NCBI RefSeq assembly: GCF_014203605.1
Contig: NZ_JACHJJ010000018.1
Coordinates: 1 to 64,000 of the forward strand
Reading direction: 5' to 3'
DNA: 64,000 nt
Source: Thiemannella venezuelensis
Lineage (GTDB): Bacteria > Actinomycetota > Actinomycetes > Streptosporangiales > Streptosporangiaceae
Shown here: positions 51,589-59,945 of the stretch, in pieces
Layout: every line of letters starts with the position of its first letter
Numbering within the stretch: the first letter of the stretch is position 1
The notes under the pieces: model-generated
The model's database searches: none
Told to the model about the DNA's origin: nothing
The model's input: the letters and a program-made list of their open reading frames with translations, nothing else
Translations under genes and position numbers: made by a program

Positions 51589-51955
51589 GGGAAGTGGGGA
51601 CCTCCGGCAGCCGTGGAGCATGGTCGCGCCGCCCCGCGACCGGGCTGTCGGAGATCGGGTCGAACGATGGCGCGTTCACGCGGGCCGGCCGGGACGGCAG
51701 GGACGCATGCGGCGGCGCCATTGGACAGGTGTCTTCCGTGGGCAGGGAGGCTACCTGGGCCCAAAAGCGGGTCAAGACAGGCCAAAGCCCTCATGAAGGT
51801 GCTGCAGAGGCGGAGAAGAGGGATAAAAACCCACGTCAGTGGCCTTTAGGGGATTTTTATCCTTAAACCCCTCAGGCCTAAAAGATCTACCGACCCTCGC
51901 CGCCCCGGCCCTCGCCAGAACGGCGTTCTGTAGAACGTAGTTCTAATATAGGTCC
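51589..51955. other. Gene-free stretch between divergent CHAP and thioesterase genes
   Basis: 367 bp holding the two promoters. It contains an AT-richer part with an imperfect hairpin (CCTTTAGGGG ... CCCCTCAGG, about 51842-51875) and paired AGAAC/GTTCT operators at 51917-51945. Short reading frames here lack family features. Confidence 0.6.
51917..51949 (+). promoter_or_regulatory. Paired AGAAC-N3-GTTCT operators and -10 of the thioesterase gene
   Basis: AGAACGGCGTTCT (51917-51929) and TAGAACGTAGTTCTA (51931-51945) have centres 15 bp apart. TAATAT (51944-51949) lies six bases before the ATG, suggesting a leaderless transcript whose -10 overlaps the operator. The half-sites resemble KstR-type TetR sites but with a spacer of three rather than two. 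Confidence 0.6.
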
Positions 51956-52600
51956 ATGACGATCGAACTCGCCCCCGCAGAGGACGAAGAGGACGCCGAA
52001 GCAAAGCTCGCCGCGCTGTCCGCGCTCAGCGGGCAGGTCCGGGACCTGGTCGACGCGGTCGTGCTCACGGACGTCGCGGAAAGCGAGATCACCGCCGTCA
52101 CCGCAGAGCTGGCCGCCCTGACCGATCGCCTGCACGCGCTCCGGCGTGCCACACCGCGGTCGTTCGAGCTCGGCCCCGACGGCGTCCCCCGTCACGCGGG
52201 CAACGCGGTGACCGGCTCGGCCAACCCGCACGCGCTCCCGCTGGTCATCGAGACCACCCCGGAGCGGACGGTCCGCGCCGAGCTGAGCTTCCGGCCGACC
52301 CACGAGGGCCCGCCCGGCACGGTCCACGGCGGCGTCAGCGCGATGATCCTCGACCACCTGCTGGGCCAGGCCGTGGCGGTGGCCGGTTTCCCCGGGATGA
52401 CCGGGACCCTCACCATCCGCTACCGCGGGCGGGTGCCGTACGGCGAGCCGCTGCTGGCCACCGCCGAGCACACCCGGTCGGAGGGGCGCAAGAACTGGGT
52501 CGACGGGCGCATCGCGCTGCCCGGCGGGACCGTGCTCGTCGAGGCGACCGGCCTGTTCATCACCCCGTCCGCCTGGATCGAGCAGCAGCGCCCGGTGTGA
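51956..52600 (+). CDS. PaaI family hotdog-fold thioesterase
   Basis: 214 residues. The C-terminal two thirds carry the hotdog fold, with the active-site stretch GTVHGGVSAMILDHLLGQA and the strand LTIRYRGRVPYGEPLLATAE. The N-terminal 65 residues are a helical extension. It likely hydrolyses an acyl-CoA. The operator type at its promoter differs from the S1-S6 motif, so it may follow another regulator. Confidence 0.85.
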   Translation: MTIELAPAEDEEDAEAKLAALSALSGQVRDLVDAVVLTDVAESEITAVTAELAALTDRLHALRRATPRSFELGPDGVPRHAGNAVTGSANPHALPLVIETTPERTVRAELSFRPTHEGPPGTVHGGVSAMILDHLLGQAVAVAGFPGMTGTLTIRYRGRVPYGEPLLATAEHTRSEGRKNWVDGRIALPGGTVLVEATGLFITPSAWIEQQRPV

Positions 52601-52687
52601 CGGGCGGGCGCGCCGATCCTTCCCGCGCGGGAGGCCGCCGTCCGGGGGACGTCCGGCGTGACGGGAGACCGCATGCCACGAGGAGGT

Positions 52688-52721
52688 CCGGCGGAGGCCC
52701 GGAGCACGGGCCCTCCGCCGG
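52688..52721. terminator. Hairpin between convergent thioesterase and Tap-like genes
   Basis: CCGGCGGAGG (52688-52697) plus CCC pairs with GGG and CCTCCGCCGG (52712-52721), with one bulged base. Confidence 0.65.
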
Positions 52722-52749
52722 GTCTCGGGGGCTCACGGGTCCCGGGGTC

Positions 52750-54477
52750 TCAGACGGGGATCCGCGCGGTGAAGGGCCGGCCGCCGAAACTGCCGGAGAC
52801 GGGGACGGGGTCCAGCGGGCGGAACGCGGGCCAGGACAGGACGGTCTCGGCGCCGCCGGCGGTCAGCCGGGCGGTGGCCGTACCGTCCGGGTTCAGGACG
52901 ACCTGGCCGCTCACCGTCAGATCGTTCACGAAGCGCACCTCCTCGAGGCGGATCGTCGCGGCCTTGTCGTCGAAGACCAGCCTCCCGCCGCGCAGGCCGG
53001 GCTCCTCCGTCAGCCGCCGGTACGACCCCGATCCCGGGTCGCGCCGGACCAGCGCGTCGGCGGCGGTGGCGAACGCGGCGACGACGCGCCGGTCGAGGTC
53101 CCCGGCGTCCGGAAGATCCTCCGCCGTCCGGGGGAACGACCTGAGCGCACGGTAGCTCGACACGTCGCAGGAGCGGGGGAGCGCGCCGGTCCGGGCGAGG
53201 AACGACCGCAGCGCCCGGCGGGCGCAGTCCGTGCCGAGCGTCGTGCTGTGGCCGCCGCCGGCGACACGGATCAGGTCGCCGTGCGGGAAGTACCGGGCGA
53301 CCTCGTCGGGACGGTGGGTGTCGTAGTCCCCGGCGACGGTCGCGGTCGGCACGTCGGGGTGATCGGCGCGGGGCGGGACCGGCGGGTTGTCGCGGGGCGT
53401 GGGCCAGTGGACGCACCAGTCGGCCCACCCGGTCGATCCGCCCAGTTCGGCGACGGTGAACGGCCTCATGGGCCGCTTCTTCGCGTAGAAACGCTCCAGT
53501 TGGCGCTCGCGCTCGGCGGCCGGGGCGTCCCGGTCGAACGGGAACCTCGCGTCACCGCACTTGTAGGAGAGCAGGCCGGCGAAGCCGGGCCCGCGCAGCG
53601 GCGGGACCGGGGCCGCGGCGGCGGCCTCGGCCAGGCGGCGCAGCGGCAGCGGGTCGCCGCGCAGGTAGGCCGCGGCGGCCGCGTTGAGCTCGCGGCCGAA
53701 CACCGGCTCGTAGAGGCGGGGCAGCATGCCCTGCAACGTCGGCATGGAGATCGCCGGGTCCGGCCGGTCACGCAGCCGCCGGACGAGCGCCGACCAGGTC
53801 GCCGCGCAGTCGCGGGACGAGCGGCAGGTCAGCTCCAGCAGGTCGGTCCGGGCCCGGACGGGCTCGATCGCGTAGCCGTCCCTGCCCACCGGGACGACGC
53901 TGTCGAGGAACACCCCGGCGGTGCTGCCGGGAAAGCGGGCGGCGTAGGCCTGGGCGAACAGGGTGCCGTAGGAGATGCCGTAGAACGTCACCTCGGACAG
54001 GCCCAGGGCCCTCCTGACCGCGTCCATGTCGGCGACGGCCTGGTCGGTGGTGAAGAACCGGCTGCGCGGGCCCAGACGGGCGGCGCACGCGGTGATGGTC
54101 TCCGGACGGCCGAGGTCCAGTCCGGGGCAGTCGAGCGGGCTGGACGCGCCCAGCCCGCGCGGCTCGACGACCAGCAGGTTCTGCCGGTCGACCGTGCGTT
54201 CCAGCGTGGGGAGCATCGGCAGGGCCGGCAGCGGGCCCCCGGGGTTGGCGAGGACGGTGGAGGTGGCGCCCTTCCTGGGCACCCAGGCGAAGGCGACCTC
54301 GATCCGCTCCGATCCGGGGTCGCTCCAGTCGAGCGGAACCTGGATCCGGCCCTCGCACCGCTGCGCGGCGGCGGCACACGGATGGGCGGGAGGCGCCGGG
54401 GGAGGCGGCGGGGATTCGGGAGGTACGGCGAGCAGCCCGGTGAACAGAGCTACGGCCGTGACAGTCGTCCGTAACAT
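52750..54477 (-). CDS. Secreted alpha/beta hydrolase, Tap-type peptidase 2
   Basis: 575 residues with a signal peptide (MLRTTVTAVALFTGLLAVPP) followed by a Pro-rich hinge. The core has VLANPGGPLPALP, LLVVEPRGLGASSPLDC, the nucleophile elbow GISYGTLFAQ, the acid in AGDYDTHRP and the base in GGGHSTTLG. A C-terminal beta-rich region of about 120 residues is an addition to the usual Tap fold. It is a likely extracellular aminopeptidase or esterase, paralogous in type to the gene at 23804 but quite diverged. Confidence 0.85.
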   Translation of the reverse strand: MLRTTVTAVALFTGLLAVPPESPPPPPAPPAHPCAAAAQRCEGRIQVPLDWSDPGSERIEVAFAWVPRKGATSTVLANPGGPLPALPMLPTLERTVDRQNLLVVEPRGLGASSPLDCPGLDLGRPETITACAARLGPRSRFFTTDQAVADMDAVRRALGLSEVTFYGISYGTLFAQAYAARFPGSTAGVFLDSVVPVGRDGYAIEPVRARTDLLELTCRSSRDCAATWSALVRRLRDRPDPAISMPTLQGMLPRLYEPVFGRELNAAAAAYLRGDPLPLRRLAEAAAAAPVPPLRGPGFAGLLSYKCGDARFPFDRDAPAAERERQLERFYAKKRPMRPFTVAELGGSTGWADWCVHWPTPRDNPPVPPRADHPDVPTATVAGDYDTHRPDEVARYFPHGDLIRVAGGGHSTTLGTDCARRALRSFLARTGALPRSCDVSSYRALRSFPRTAEDLPDAGDLDRRVVAAFATAADALVRRDPGSGSYRRLTEEPGLRGGRLVFDDKAATIRLEEVRFVNDLTVSGQVVLNPDGTATARLTAGGAETVLSWPAFRPLDPVPVSGSFGGRPFTARIPV

Positions 54478-54540
54478 CCACCGCGCCTTCCCCGGGCGCG
54501 CGGGGGTAAACGCCTGCCCGCCGCGGAGTCTCCGGCGGTG

Positions 54541-55290
54541 TCAGTAGCCGGCGCCGGTGAGCATGCCCCCGTCGACCGTGAACTCGCTCCCGGTGCAGTA
54601 GCTCGACCGGTCCGAGGCCAGGAACGCCACCACGTGCGAGACCTCGACTGGCTGGGCGAAGCGCTTGATGACCATGGACTTGATGAAGGCCTCGGCGTCC
54701 ACCTCGGCCGTGATCTCCGGGTCCGCGACCATCGAGGTGTTGATGGCGCCCGGGTGCACGGAGTTCACCCGGATCTTGAAGCGGGCGAGCTCGCGGGCGG
54801 CCGCCTTGGTCACGCCGCGCACGCCGAACTTGGAGGCGGCGTAGGCGGACATGCCCTCGGCGCCGATGAAGCCCTCGACCGAGGAGATGTTCACGATCGA
54901 GCCGCGGCCGGCCGCCTTCATCGGCTCGATCACGGACTTGATCCCGAGCCAGGTGCCCTTGAGGTTCACGTCCAGGATCCGGTCGTACTCCTCCAGCGTC
55001 ATGTCCGCGATACGACGGAATTTCAGGATTCCGGCGTTGTTGACCAGGACGTCGAGCCTGCCGTACGCCTCGACCGCGGCGCCCACCGCCCGCTCCCACT
55101 CCCCGGGGTCCGTCACGTCGTGGTGGACGAAGAGCGCCCCCGTCTCCTCGGCGAGCGCCTTGCCCTCCTCGTCCAGCACGTCGCCGAAGGCGACCCGCGC
55201 GCCCTCGGCGAGGAACAACCGGACATGCGCCGCGCCCATGCCCCGCGCGCCCCCGGTGACCAGCGCGACCTTGCCGTCCAGCAGACCCAT
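54541..55290 (-). CDS. SDR family oxidoreductase (hydroxyacyl/hydroxysteroid-dehydrogenase-like)
   Basis: 249 residues with complete SDR motifs: VTGGARGMGAAHV, VLVNNAGIL, NISSVEGF, and YAASK. RBS GAGGAG upstream of ATG 55290. Last gene of the five-gene minus-strand operon that begins at 59914 with operator S5. It probably oxidises a hydroxyl group of the CoA-activated or free substrate. Confidence 0.9.
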   Translation of the reverse strand: MGLLDGKVALVTGGARGMGAAHVRLFLAEGARVAFGDVLDEEGKALAEETGALFVHHDVTDPGEWERAVGAAVEAYGRLDVLVNNAGILKFRRIADMTLEEYDRILDVNLKGTWLGIKSVIEPMKAAGRGSIVNISSVEGFIGAEGMSAYAASKFGVRGVTKAAARELARFKIRVNSVHPGAINTSMVADPEITAEVDAEAFIKSMVIKRFAQPVEVSHVVAFLASDRSSYCTGSEFTVDGGMLTGAGY

Positions 55291-55318
55291 CTCGAAGCTC
55301 CTCGTGTGCCGTGGTGAT

Positions 55319-57541
55319 TCAGGTGGCCGACATGAAACGCCGGGCGGCGGCGACGGCCACCGCCGCGGCCTCCATCGACCGGTAGACGGGGATCCCGGCC
55401 CCGGCCGCGATCTCCCGGACCTCGTCCTCGACCCCGTACGGCGCGCACTCGCCGTTCCGGGTGACCAGGGTGATCCTGACCCCGGGCAGTTCCTCCTGCG
55501 CCCGGGCCAGGGCGCGCGCGTAGGCGTACAGGGGGTCGGCCGAGGTCCCGTAGGTGAAGAAGCTCTGCACGTTGACGTGGGCCACGACGTCCGGGTAGGG
55601 CCGCCGCGCCACGATCGCCGCGACGGCCTCCCGCACGAGGTCCGGCCGTCCCCGCGGGCCGACCGGGATCTCCAGCGGGTTGGCGAGCGAGCTGCCCACC
55701 CCGATCCCGAGGGCCCCCAGCCCCTCCAGCGCCTCCTGCGGCAGCGCGTCCAGCGAGAGCCCGGCGCCGTCGAACACGTCCGCGGCCAGCACGCTGGCCC
55801 CTCCGCTCGGCCCGATCACCAGCACCCCGGCGCCGCCTCCGGGGGCGGACAGGCGGGCGGCGTGGGCCTGGAAGAAGGACAGGGCGCCGATCAGGTCGTC
55901 CTGACCGGTGACGAGGGCGGCGCGGGCCTGGTCGGCGAGGGAGCGCCAGATCCGGGCGTCGCCCACCATGCCTCCGGTGTGGGAGGCGGCGGCGCGGCGG
56001 CCCTGGCCGCTCCGCCCGCCGACCAGCAGCACTACCGGCAGGCGGCCGCGCACCGACATCAGCGCCTCGAACAGGGCCCGCCCGCCCCTGGGGTCCTCCA
56101 GGTACATGCCGACGGCCGAGGTGTGCTCGTCGGCGGCCAGCCAGCGCAGCAGCTCGGCGGGGGTCACGTCGGCGGCGTTGCCCACCGTCGCCACCCGGCT
56201 GAACGCCAGCCCGCGCCGCTCGCCGACCTTGACGACCTCCCCGGCCAGCCCGCCGCTCTGCGAGACCAGCGCGATGCGGCCCGCGGGCCCCTGCTCGCCG
56301 CCGACGAACGTCTGACCGCCGCGCGGGCTGTAGACGCCCATGCAGTTCGGCCCGAGCAGCCGGGACCCGGCCTCCCCGGCGGCCCGCACGAGCTCGGCCT
56401 CCAGCTCCGGATGCCCGGCCTCGCCGAACCCGCCGCTCATCACCTGGACGAACGGGATGCCGCGGGCCTGCCGTACGACCTCGGCGCACCGCCCGGCGGG
56501 TACGGCGACCAGCGCGTAGTCGGCGTCGGCCTCGGCCAGCGACGGCACCGCGGGCACCCCGCCGATCTCGCCGGCCTCCGGGTGCACCGCCACCAGCGGC
56601 ACCCCGGTGGCCTTGTAGAACTCCAGGAACATGTTGCCGAAGTTCGGCCTGCTCGTGGACGCGCCCACCACGGCCACCGCCCGGGGTTCGAACAACGCCG
56701 TGAAGTCCGTCCCCGGCCCGCCGCCCGTCCGGCCGCCGCGGGGGTCCTGGGCGGAGCCGGGGGGACCTGCATGGCGGCGGGGCCGGACGGCGGCCGGTCC
56801 GCCGTCCGGTGGACCGGCGGGCAGGTAGCGGGCGTCGACCGCGATGACGCCCTTCTCGGTGGCGATCACCGGGTTGAGCTCGAACTCGCCGAGCTCCAGG
56901 CGCTCCCAGAGACCGCCCGCCCCGCCGACCGTGAGCAGCAGCTCCACCAGGGCGTCCACGTCCGCGGCCGGGCGGCCCCGGTAACCGTGCAGCAGGGACG
57001 AGCCGCGCAGCGAGGCCAGCATCTCCCGGGCGTCGCCCTCCGACACCGGGCACAGGCGCAGGGCCGTGTCGCGCACGGCCTCGGTCCAGACGCCGCCGAG
57101 TCCGGCCAGCAGCACCGGCCCGAACCCGGGGTCGTCCACGACGCCGACGATCAGCTCGACCCCGGGCGCGGCCTGCTCCTCGACGAGGAACCCGCCGGGC
57201 GTGATGCCCTGGGCGAGGAGCGACTCCAGCATCCCGGCCGCCGCGGTGCCGGCCTCGGCCGCGCCGCCGAGTGCCAGCCGTACCGCGCCGGCGTCCGACT
57301 TGTGCACCAGACCGGGCCCGTAGGCCTTGAGGACGAGCGGGGGGACCAGCTCCCGGGCCGCCCCGGCGACCGCGGCGGCCACGGCCTCGCCCCGCGCACC
57401 GGTCCCGCCCCCGGCGCCGGCCGCCGCCCCGGCGTTCCGCGGTGCGGCGAGGGCCTCACGGGGGACGGCCACCGCGGCGCCGCGCGGCACCGCCACCCCG
57501 GCCTCGCGCAGCAGCGCCTTGACCTCGTGCTCGGGGATCAT
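55319..57541 (-). CDS. Acyl-CoA synthetase of the ADP-forming (acetate--CoA ligase) family
   Basis: 740 residues. The N-terminal ATP-grasp part (about 1-235, VLKAYGPGLVHKSDAGAVRL, GGFLVEEQAAPGVELIVGVV) precedes a Gly/Pro/Arg linker. After it come the CoA-binding domain (about 280 on, VAVVGASTSRPNFGN) and the succinyl-CoA-ligase-like domain with the phosphohistidine loop AASHTGGMVGD. The more usual bacterial order is CoA-binding first. It makes or breaks an acyl-CoA with ATP/ADP. It lies 51 bp behind the AMP-forming synthetase in one operon, so two different CoA-ligation routes are encoded together. Confidence 0.85.
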   Translation of the reverse strand: MIPEHEVKALLREAGVAVPRGAAVAVPREALAAPRNAGAAAGAGGGTGARGEAVAAAVAGAARELVPPLVLKAYGPGLVHKSDAGAVRLALGGAAEAGTAAAGMLESLLAQGITPGGFLVEEQAAPGVELIVGVVDDPGFGPVLLAGLGGVWTEAVRDTALRLCPVSEGDAREMLASLRGSSLLHGYRGRPAADVDALVELLLTVGGAGGLWERLELGEFELNPVIATEKGVIAVDARYLPAGPPDGGPAAVRPRRHAGPPGSAQDPRGGRTGGGPGTDFTALFEPRAVAVVGASTSRPNFGNMFLEFYKATGVPLVAVHPEAGEIGGVPAVPSLAEADADYALVAVPAGRCAEVVRQARGIPFVQVMSGGFGEAGHPELEAELVRAAGEAGSRLLGPNCMGVYSPRGGQTFVGGEQGPAGRIALVSQSGGLAGEVVKVGERRGLAFSRVATVGNAADVTPAELLRWLAADEHTSAVGMYLEDPRGGRALFEALMSVRGRLPVVLLVGGRSGQGRRAAASHTGGMVGDARIWRSLADQARAALVTGQDDLIGALSFFQAHAARLSAPGGGAGVLVIGPSGGASVLAADVFDGAGLSLDALPQEALEGLGALGIGVGSSLANPLEIPVGPRGRPDLVREAVAAIVARRPYPDVVAHVNVQSFFTYGTSADPLYAYARALARAQEELPGVRITLVTRNGECAPYGVEDEVREIAAGAGIPVYRSMEAAAVAVAAARRFMSAT

Positions 57542-57592
57542 ACGGTCCTCTCTCCCGGCGGATCGGGGCCCGGCCGGGCCGTTGCGGGACGG

Positions 57593-59161
57593 TCAGCCGA
57601 TCAGGTGCCGGTACTTCTCGCGGATCTCGCGGCGGAGCAGCTTCCCCGGCCCGCCCGAGGCGTCCTGGAAGTGGGGGAGCTCCTCGGCGACCACGATGCG
57701 GTCCGGCCGCTGGTGCGCGGGGAGCGACTCGGCCAGCGCGAGCGCGAGCTTCGACGGGTCGAGCGAGTGCCCGGCCCGGGGGACCACCGCGAGCAGGATC
57801 CTCTGCTCGGCGGCGTCGGCGCCCTCGACGTGCGCGGGCACGCCCACCGCCCCGGCCTCCGCCACGTCGTCGAGGGCCACCGCGGCCTCCTCGATCGCCG
57901 ACGGCTGCGACCACGCGCCGCCCTTGAGGACGGCGTCCTCGCGGCGGCCGAGCACGGTCAGGTTCCCGTCCGCTGAGAGCACGCCCAGGTCCCCGCCGAC
58001 GTACCACTCGCCGCGCAGGACCTCGGCGGTCTTGTCGGGCAGCCCGTCGTACCCGGCCATCCGGTGCGGTCCCGCCAGGTTGATCTCGCCGGTCTCGCCG
58101 ACCAGGCGGCGGCCGTCCGGGCCGGTGATCCGTACGGCGTTGCCGGTGCGGGCCCGGCCGGAGGAGCCCAGCGGCGTGCTGCCGTCGTCGACCCGGCCGA
58201 AGCAGGTGTAGGGGGCCTCGGTCTGGCCGTAGTAGCAGTAGACGCCCGCCTCCGGCAGCCGCTCCTTCATCCTGGCCAGCAGGGCGGCCGGGAGCGGCTC
58301 GCCGCCGAGCATGATGACCCGCAGCGAGGACAGGTCGGCGGAGGCGTGCTCGTCGGAGCCGAGCAGCGCCGCGTAGAACGACGGGATCTGCGAGACGTGC
58401 GTGACCCTCTCGCGCGGGACGACCTTCAGGAAGTTCGCCGGTCCCCAGTCCTGCTCCAGCACCAGCCGCATCCCGGCGTAGAGGGCGGGTCCGACCAGGG
58501 CGGGGAAGCCGATGCCCCAGATGATCGCGCCGGTGCCGAGCACCGACTCCTCCGAGCGCGGCACGTCCAGCCAGATCTGCGCGGTGGCCAGGGCCGAGGC
58601 GTGGGTGTGCACCACGGCCTTGGGCAGGCCTGTGGTGCCGGAGGTGTAGTAGAGCGCCAGCGGGTCGTCGCCGGACGCGCCGGGCACGGGCTCCTCCTCG
58701 GCGGCTCCGGTGCTCAGCGCGTCCAGGTCCACCGCGTCGTCGCCGGGGCCGCCGACCTTGATCCAGGTGGTGATCCCGGGCAGTTCCGGCCGGATCTGCG
58801 CGACGACCTGCTCGACCGTCGAGTCGTAGACGAACGCGGTCGCTCCGGAGGCGGCGACGACCGCCTGGAGCGTCTCCACCGGCCAGTACGGGTTGAGCGC
58901 CGCGGTGACCGCGCCCAGTTTGGCCGCCGCCAGGTAGACCTCGGCCACGTGCAGTGTCTCGTTGAGCAGCGCCGCCACCCGGCGCCCCGGTCCGACCCCG
59001 GCCTCGGCCAGCGCGTGGACGCGCCGGTTGACGACCCGGTTCAGCTCCTCGTAGGTGAAGCTCTGCGTGCCGCAGTAGGTGAGCGCCACCCGGTCCGGGG
59101 TGCGCAGGGCGCCCGCGGTGAGGATGGCGTAGGCGTAGTTGCCGTAGGGGGATCGCGCCAT
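57593..59161 (-). CDS. AMP-dependent acyl-CoA synthetase
   Basis: 522 residues of the ANL superfamily. The P-loop motif LYYTSGTTGLPKAV, the A5-type motif YYGQTEAPY, WYVGGDLG, and the hinge LGRREDAVLKGG are present, and the C-terminal catalytic lysine is probably in GGPGKLLRRE. It activates a carboxylic acid as acyl-AMP and then acyl-CoA. Third gene of the operon, it is the likely entry step of the pathway. The exact acid is not predictable here. Confidence 0.9.
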   Translation of the reverse strand: MARSPYGNYAYAILTAGALRTPDRVALTYCGTQSFTYEELNRVVNRRVHALAEAGVGPGRRVAALLNETLHVAEVYLAAAKLGAVTAALNPYWPVETLQAVVAASGATAFVYDSTVEQVVAQIRPELPGITTWIKVGGPGDDAVDLDALSTGAAEEEPVPGASGDDPLALYYTSGTTGLPKAVVHTHASALATAQIWLDVPRSEESVLGTGAIIWGIGFPALVGPALYAGMRLVLEQDWGPANFLKVVPRERVTHVSQIPSFYAALLGSDEHASADLSSLRVIMLGGEPLPAALLARMKERLPEAGVYCYYGQTEAPYTCFGRVDDGSTPLGSSGRARTGNAVRITGPDGRRLVGETGEINLAGPHRMAGYDGLPDKTAEVLRGEWYVGGDLGVLSADGNLTVLGRREDAVLKGGAWSQPSAIEEAAVALDDVAEAGAVGVPAHVEGADAAEQRILLAVVPRAGHSLDPSKLALALAESLPAHQRPDRIVVAEELPHFQDASGGPGKLLRREIREKYRHLIG

Positions 59162-59207
59162 GGTGGCCTCCGGTCGGCTTGCGGGTGGGGGAGGGAGCGG
59201 GTGCCGG

Positions 59208-59555
59208 CTACGGCCGGCGGGACGAGTAGAGGACGAAGGCGTTGCCCGACGGGTCGCGCAGCACGGCGCGGATCTCGTGCGGCCCGGTCTCGGGCTCGCG
59301 CACGACCTCGGCTCCCGCCCCCGCGAGCTCCCGTACGGCCAGCGCCACGTCGCCGACCTTGTAGGACGGCGCGGTGGCGGCCCCGGCGACCTGCTCGGCG
59401 GCCGAGACGAGCGCGACCGTGGCGCCCCCGCCGTCCAGGGCCGCGAACCGGTCGCCGTCGCGGAACCTGACCGCCAGCCCGAGCGCGCCGGAGTAGAAGG
59501 CGATCGCCGCCTCCAGGTCGTCGACGGGGACGAGGACGTTGCCGAGCTTGCTCAC
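59208..59555 (-). CDS. VOC (glyoxalase/bleomycin-resistance fold) family protein
   Basis: 115 residues. GTG 59555 overlaps the stop of the DUF35 gene (GTGA). One full betaalphabetabetabeta module pair: LGNVLVPVDDLEAAIAFYSG at the start and AVLRDPSGNAFVLYSS at the end, the metal-ligand end of the fold. Could be an epimerase, a dioxygenase-like enzyme or a ligand-binding protein. Second gene of the S5 operon. Confidence 0.85.
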   Translation of the reverse strand: MSKLGNVLVPVDDLEAAIAFYSGALGLAVRFRDGDRFAALDGGGATVALVSAAEQVAGAATAPSYKVGDVALAVRELAGAGAEVVREPETGPHEIRAVLRDPSGNAFVLYSSRRP

Positions 59556-59914
59556 GCTGGTCTCCACTGGGGTAGGTCGTCGGCGAAGGTCACGCGCACC
59601 GGCATGCCGATCCGCACCCGTTCGGGCGGGCACCCCACCACCTGCCCGAACGCGCGCACCCCTTCGGGCAGGTCGATCCAGGCCAGCACGTACGGCTCCC
59701 GCCCCCGGAACTCCGGGACGAAGGAGCGGTGGACCACGGTGAACGTGTGCACGGCGCCGTGGCCCGAGACGGGTTCGTAGACGAGGTCGGCGCCGCCGCA
59801 GCGGGGGCACTCGGGAGCGGGCAGGTGCACCCGCCGGGCGCAGGCCGTACAGCGCTGGACGAGCAGCTCGCCGCGCCGGCAGGCGTCCCAGTAGGTGAGC
59901 GTGTCACTGGCCAT
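59552..59914 (-). CDS. DUF35/OB-fold zinc-ribbon acyl-CoA-associated protein
   Basis: 120 residues. A zinc ribbon with CTAC and CPRC pairs (about 22-39) is followed by an OB fold (GHGAVHTFTVVHRSFVPEF, PYVLAWIDLPEG). The family binds acyl-CoA and often partners thiolase- or hydratase-type enzymes; no thiolase gene is adjacent here. The 59914 start has no ribosome site, and operator S5 ends eight bases before it, so the transcript may be leaderless. First gene of the five-gene operon. Confidence 0.88.
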   Translation of the reverse strand: MASDTLTYWDACRRGELLVQRCTACARRVHLPAPECPRCGGADLVYEPVSGHGAVHTFTVVHRSFVPEFRGREPYVLAWIDLPEGVRAFGQVVGCPPERVRIGMPVRVTFADDLPQWRPA

Positions 59915-59922
59915 CGATCGCC

Positions 59923-59942
59923 AAGCTAGCGCACGCTTGGTT
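59923..59942. promoter_or_regulatory. Shared catabolic operator, site S5
   Basis: AAGCTAGCGCACGCTTGGTT, squeezed between the stop of the pseudokinase gene and the start of the DUF35 operon on the same strand. Confidence 0.85.
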
Positions 59943-59945
59943 TGC

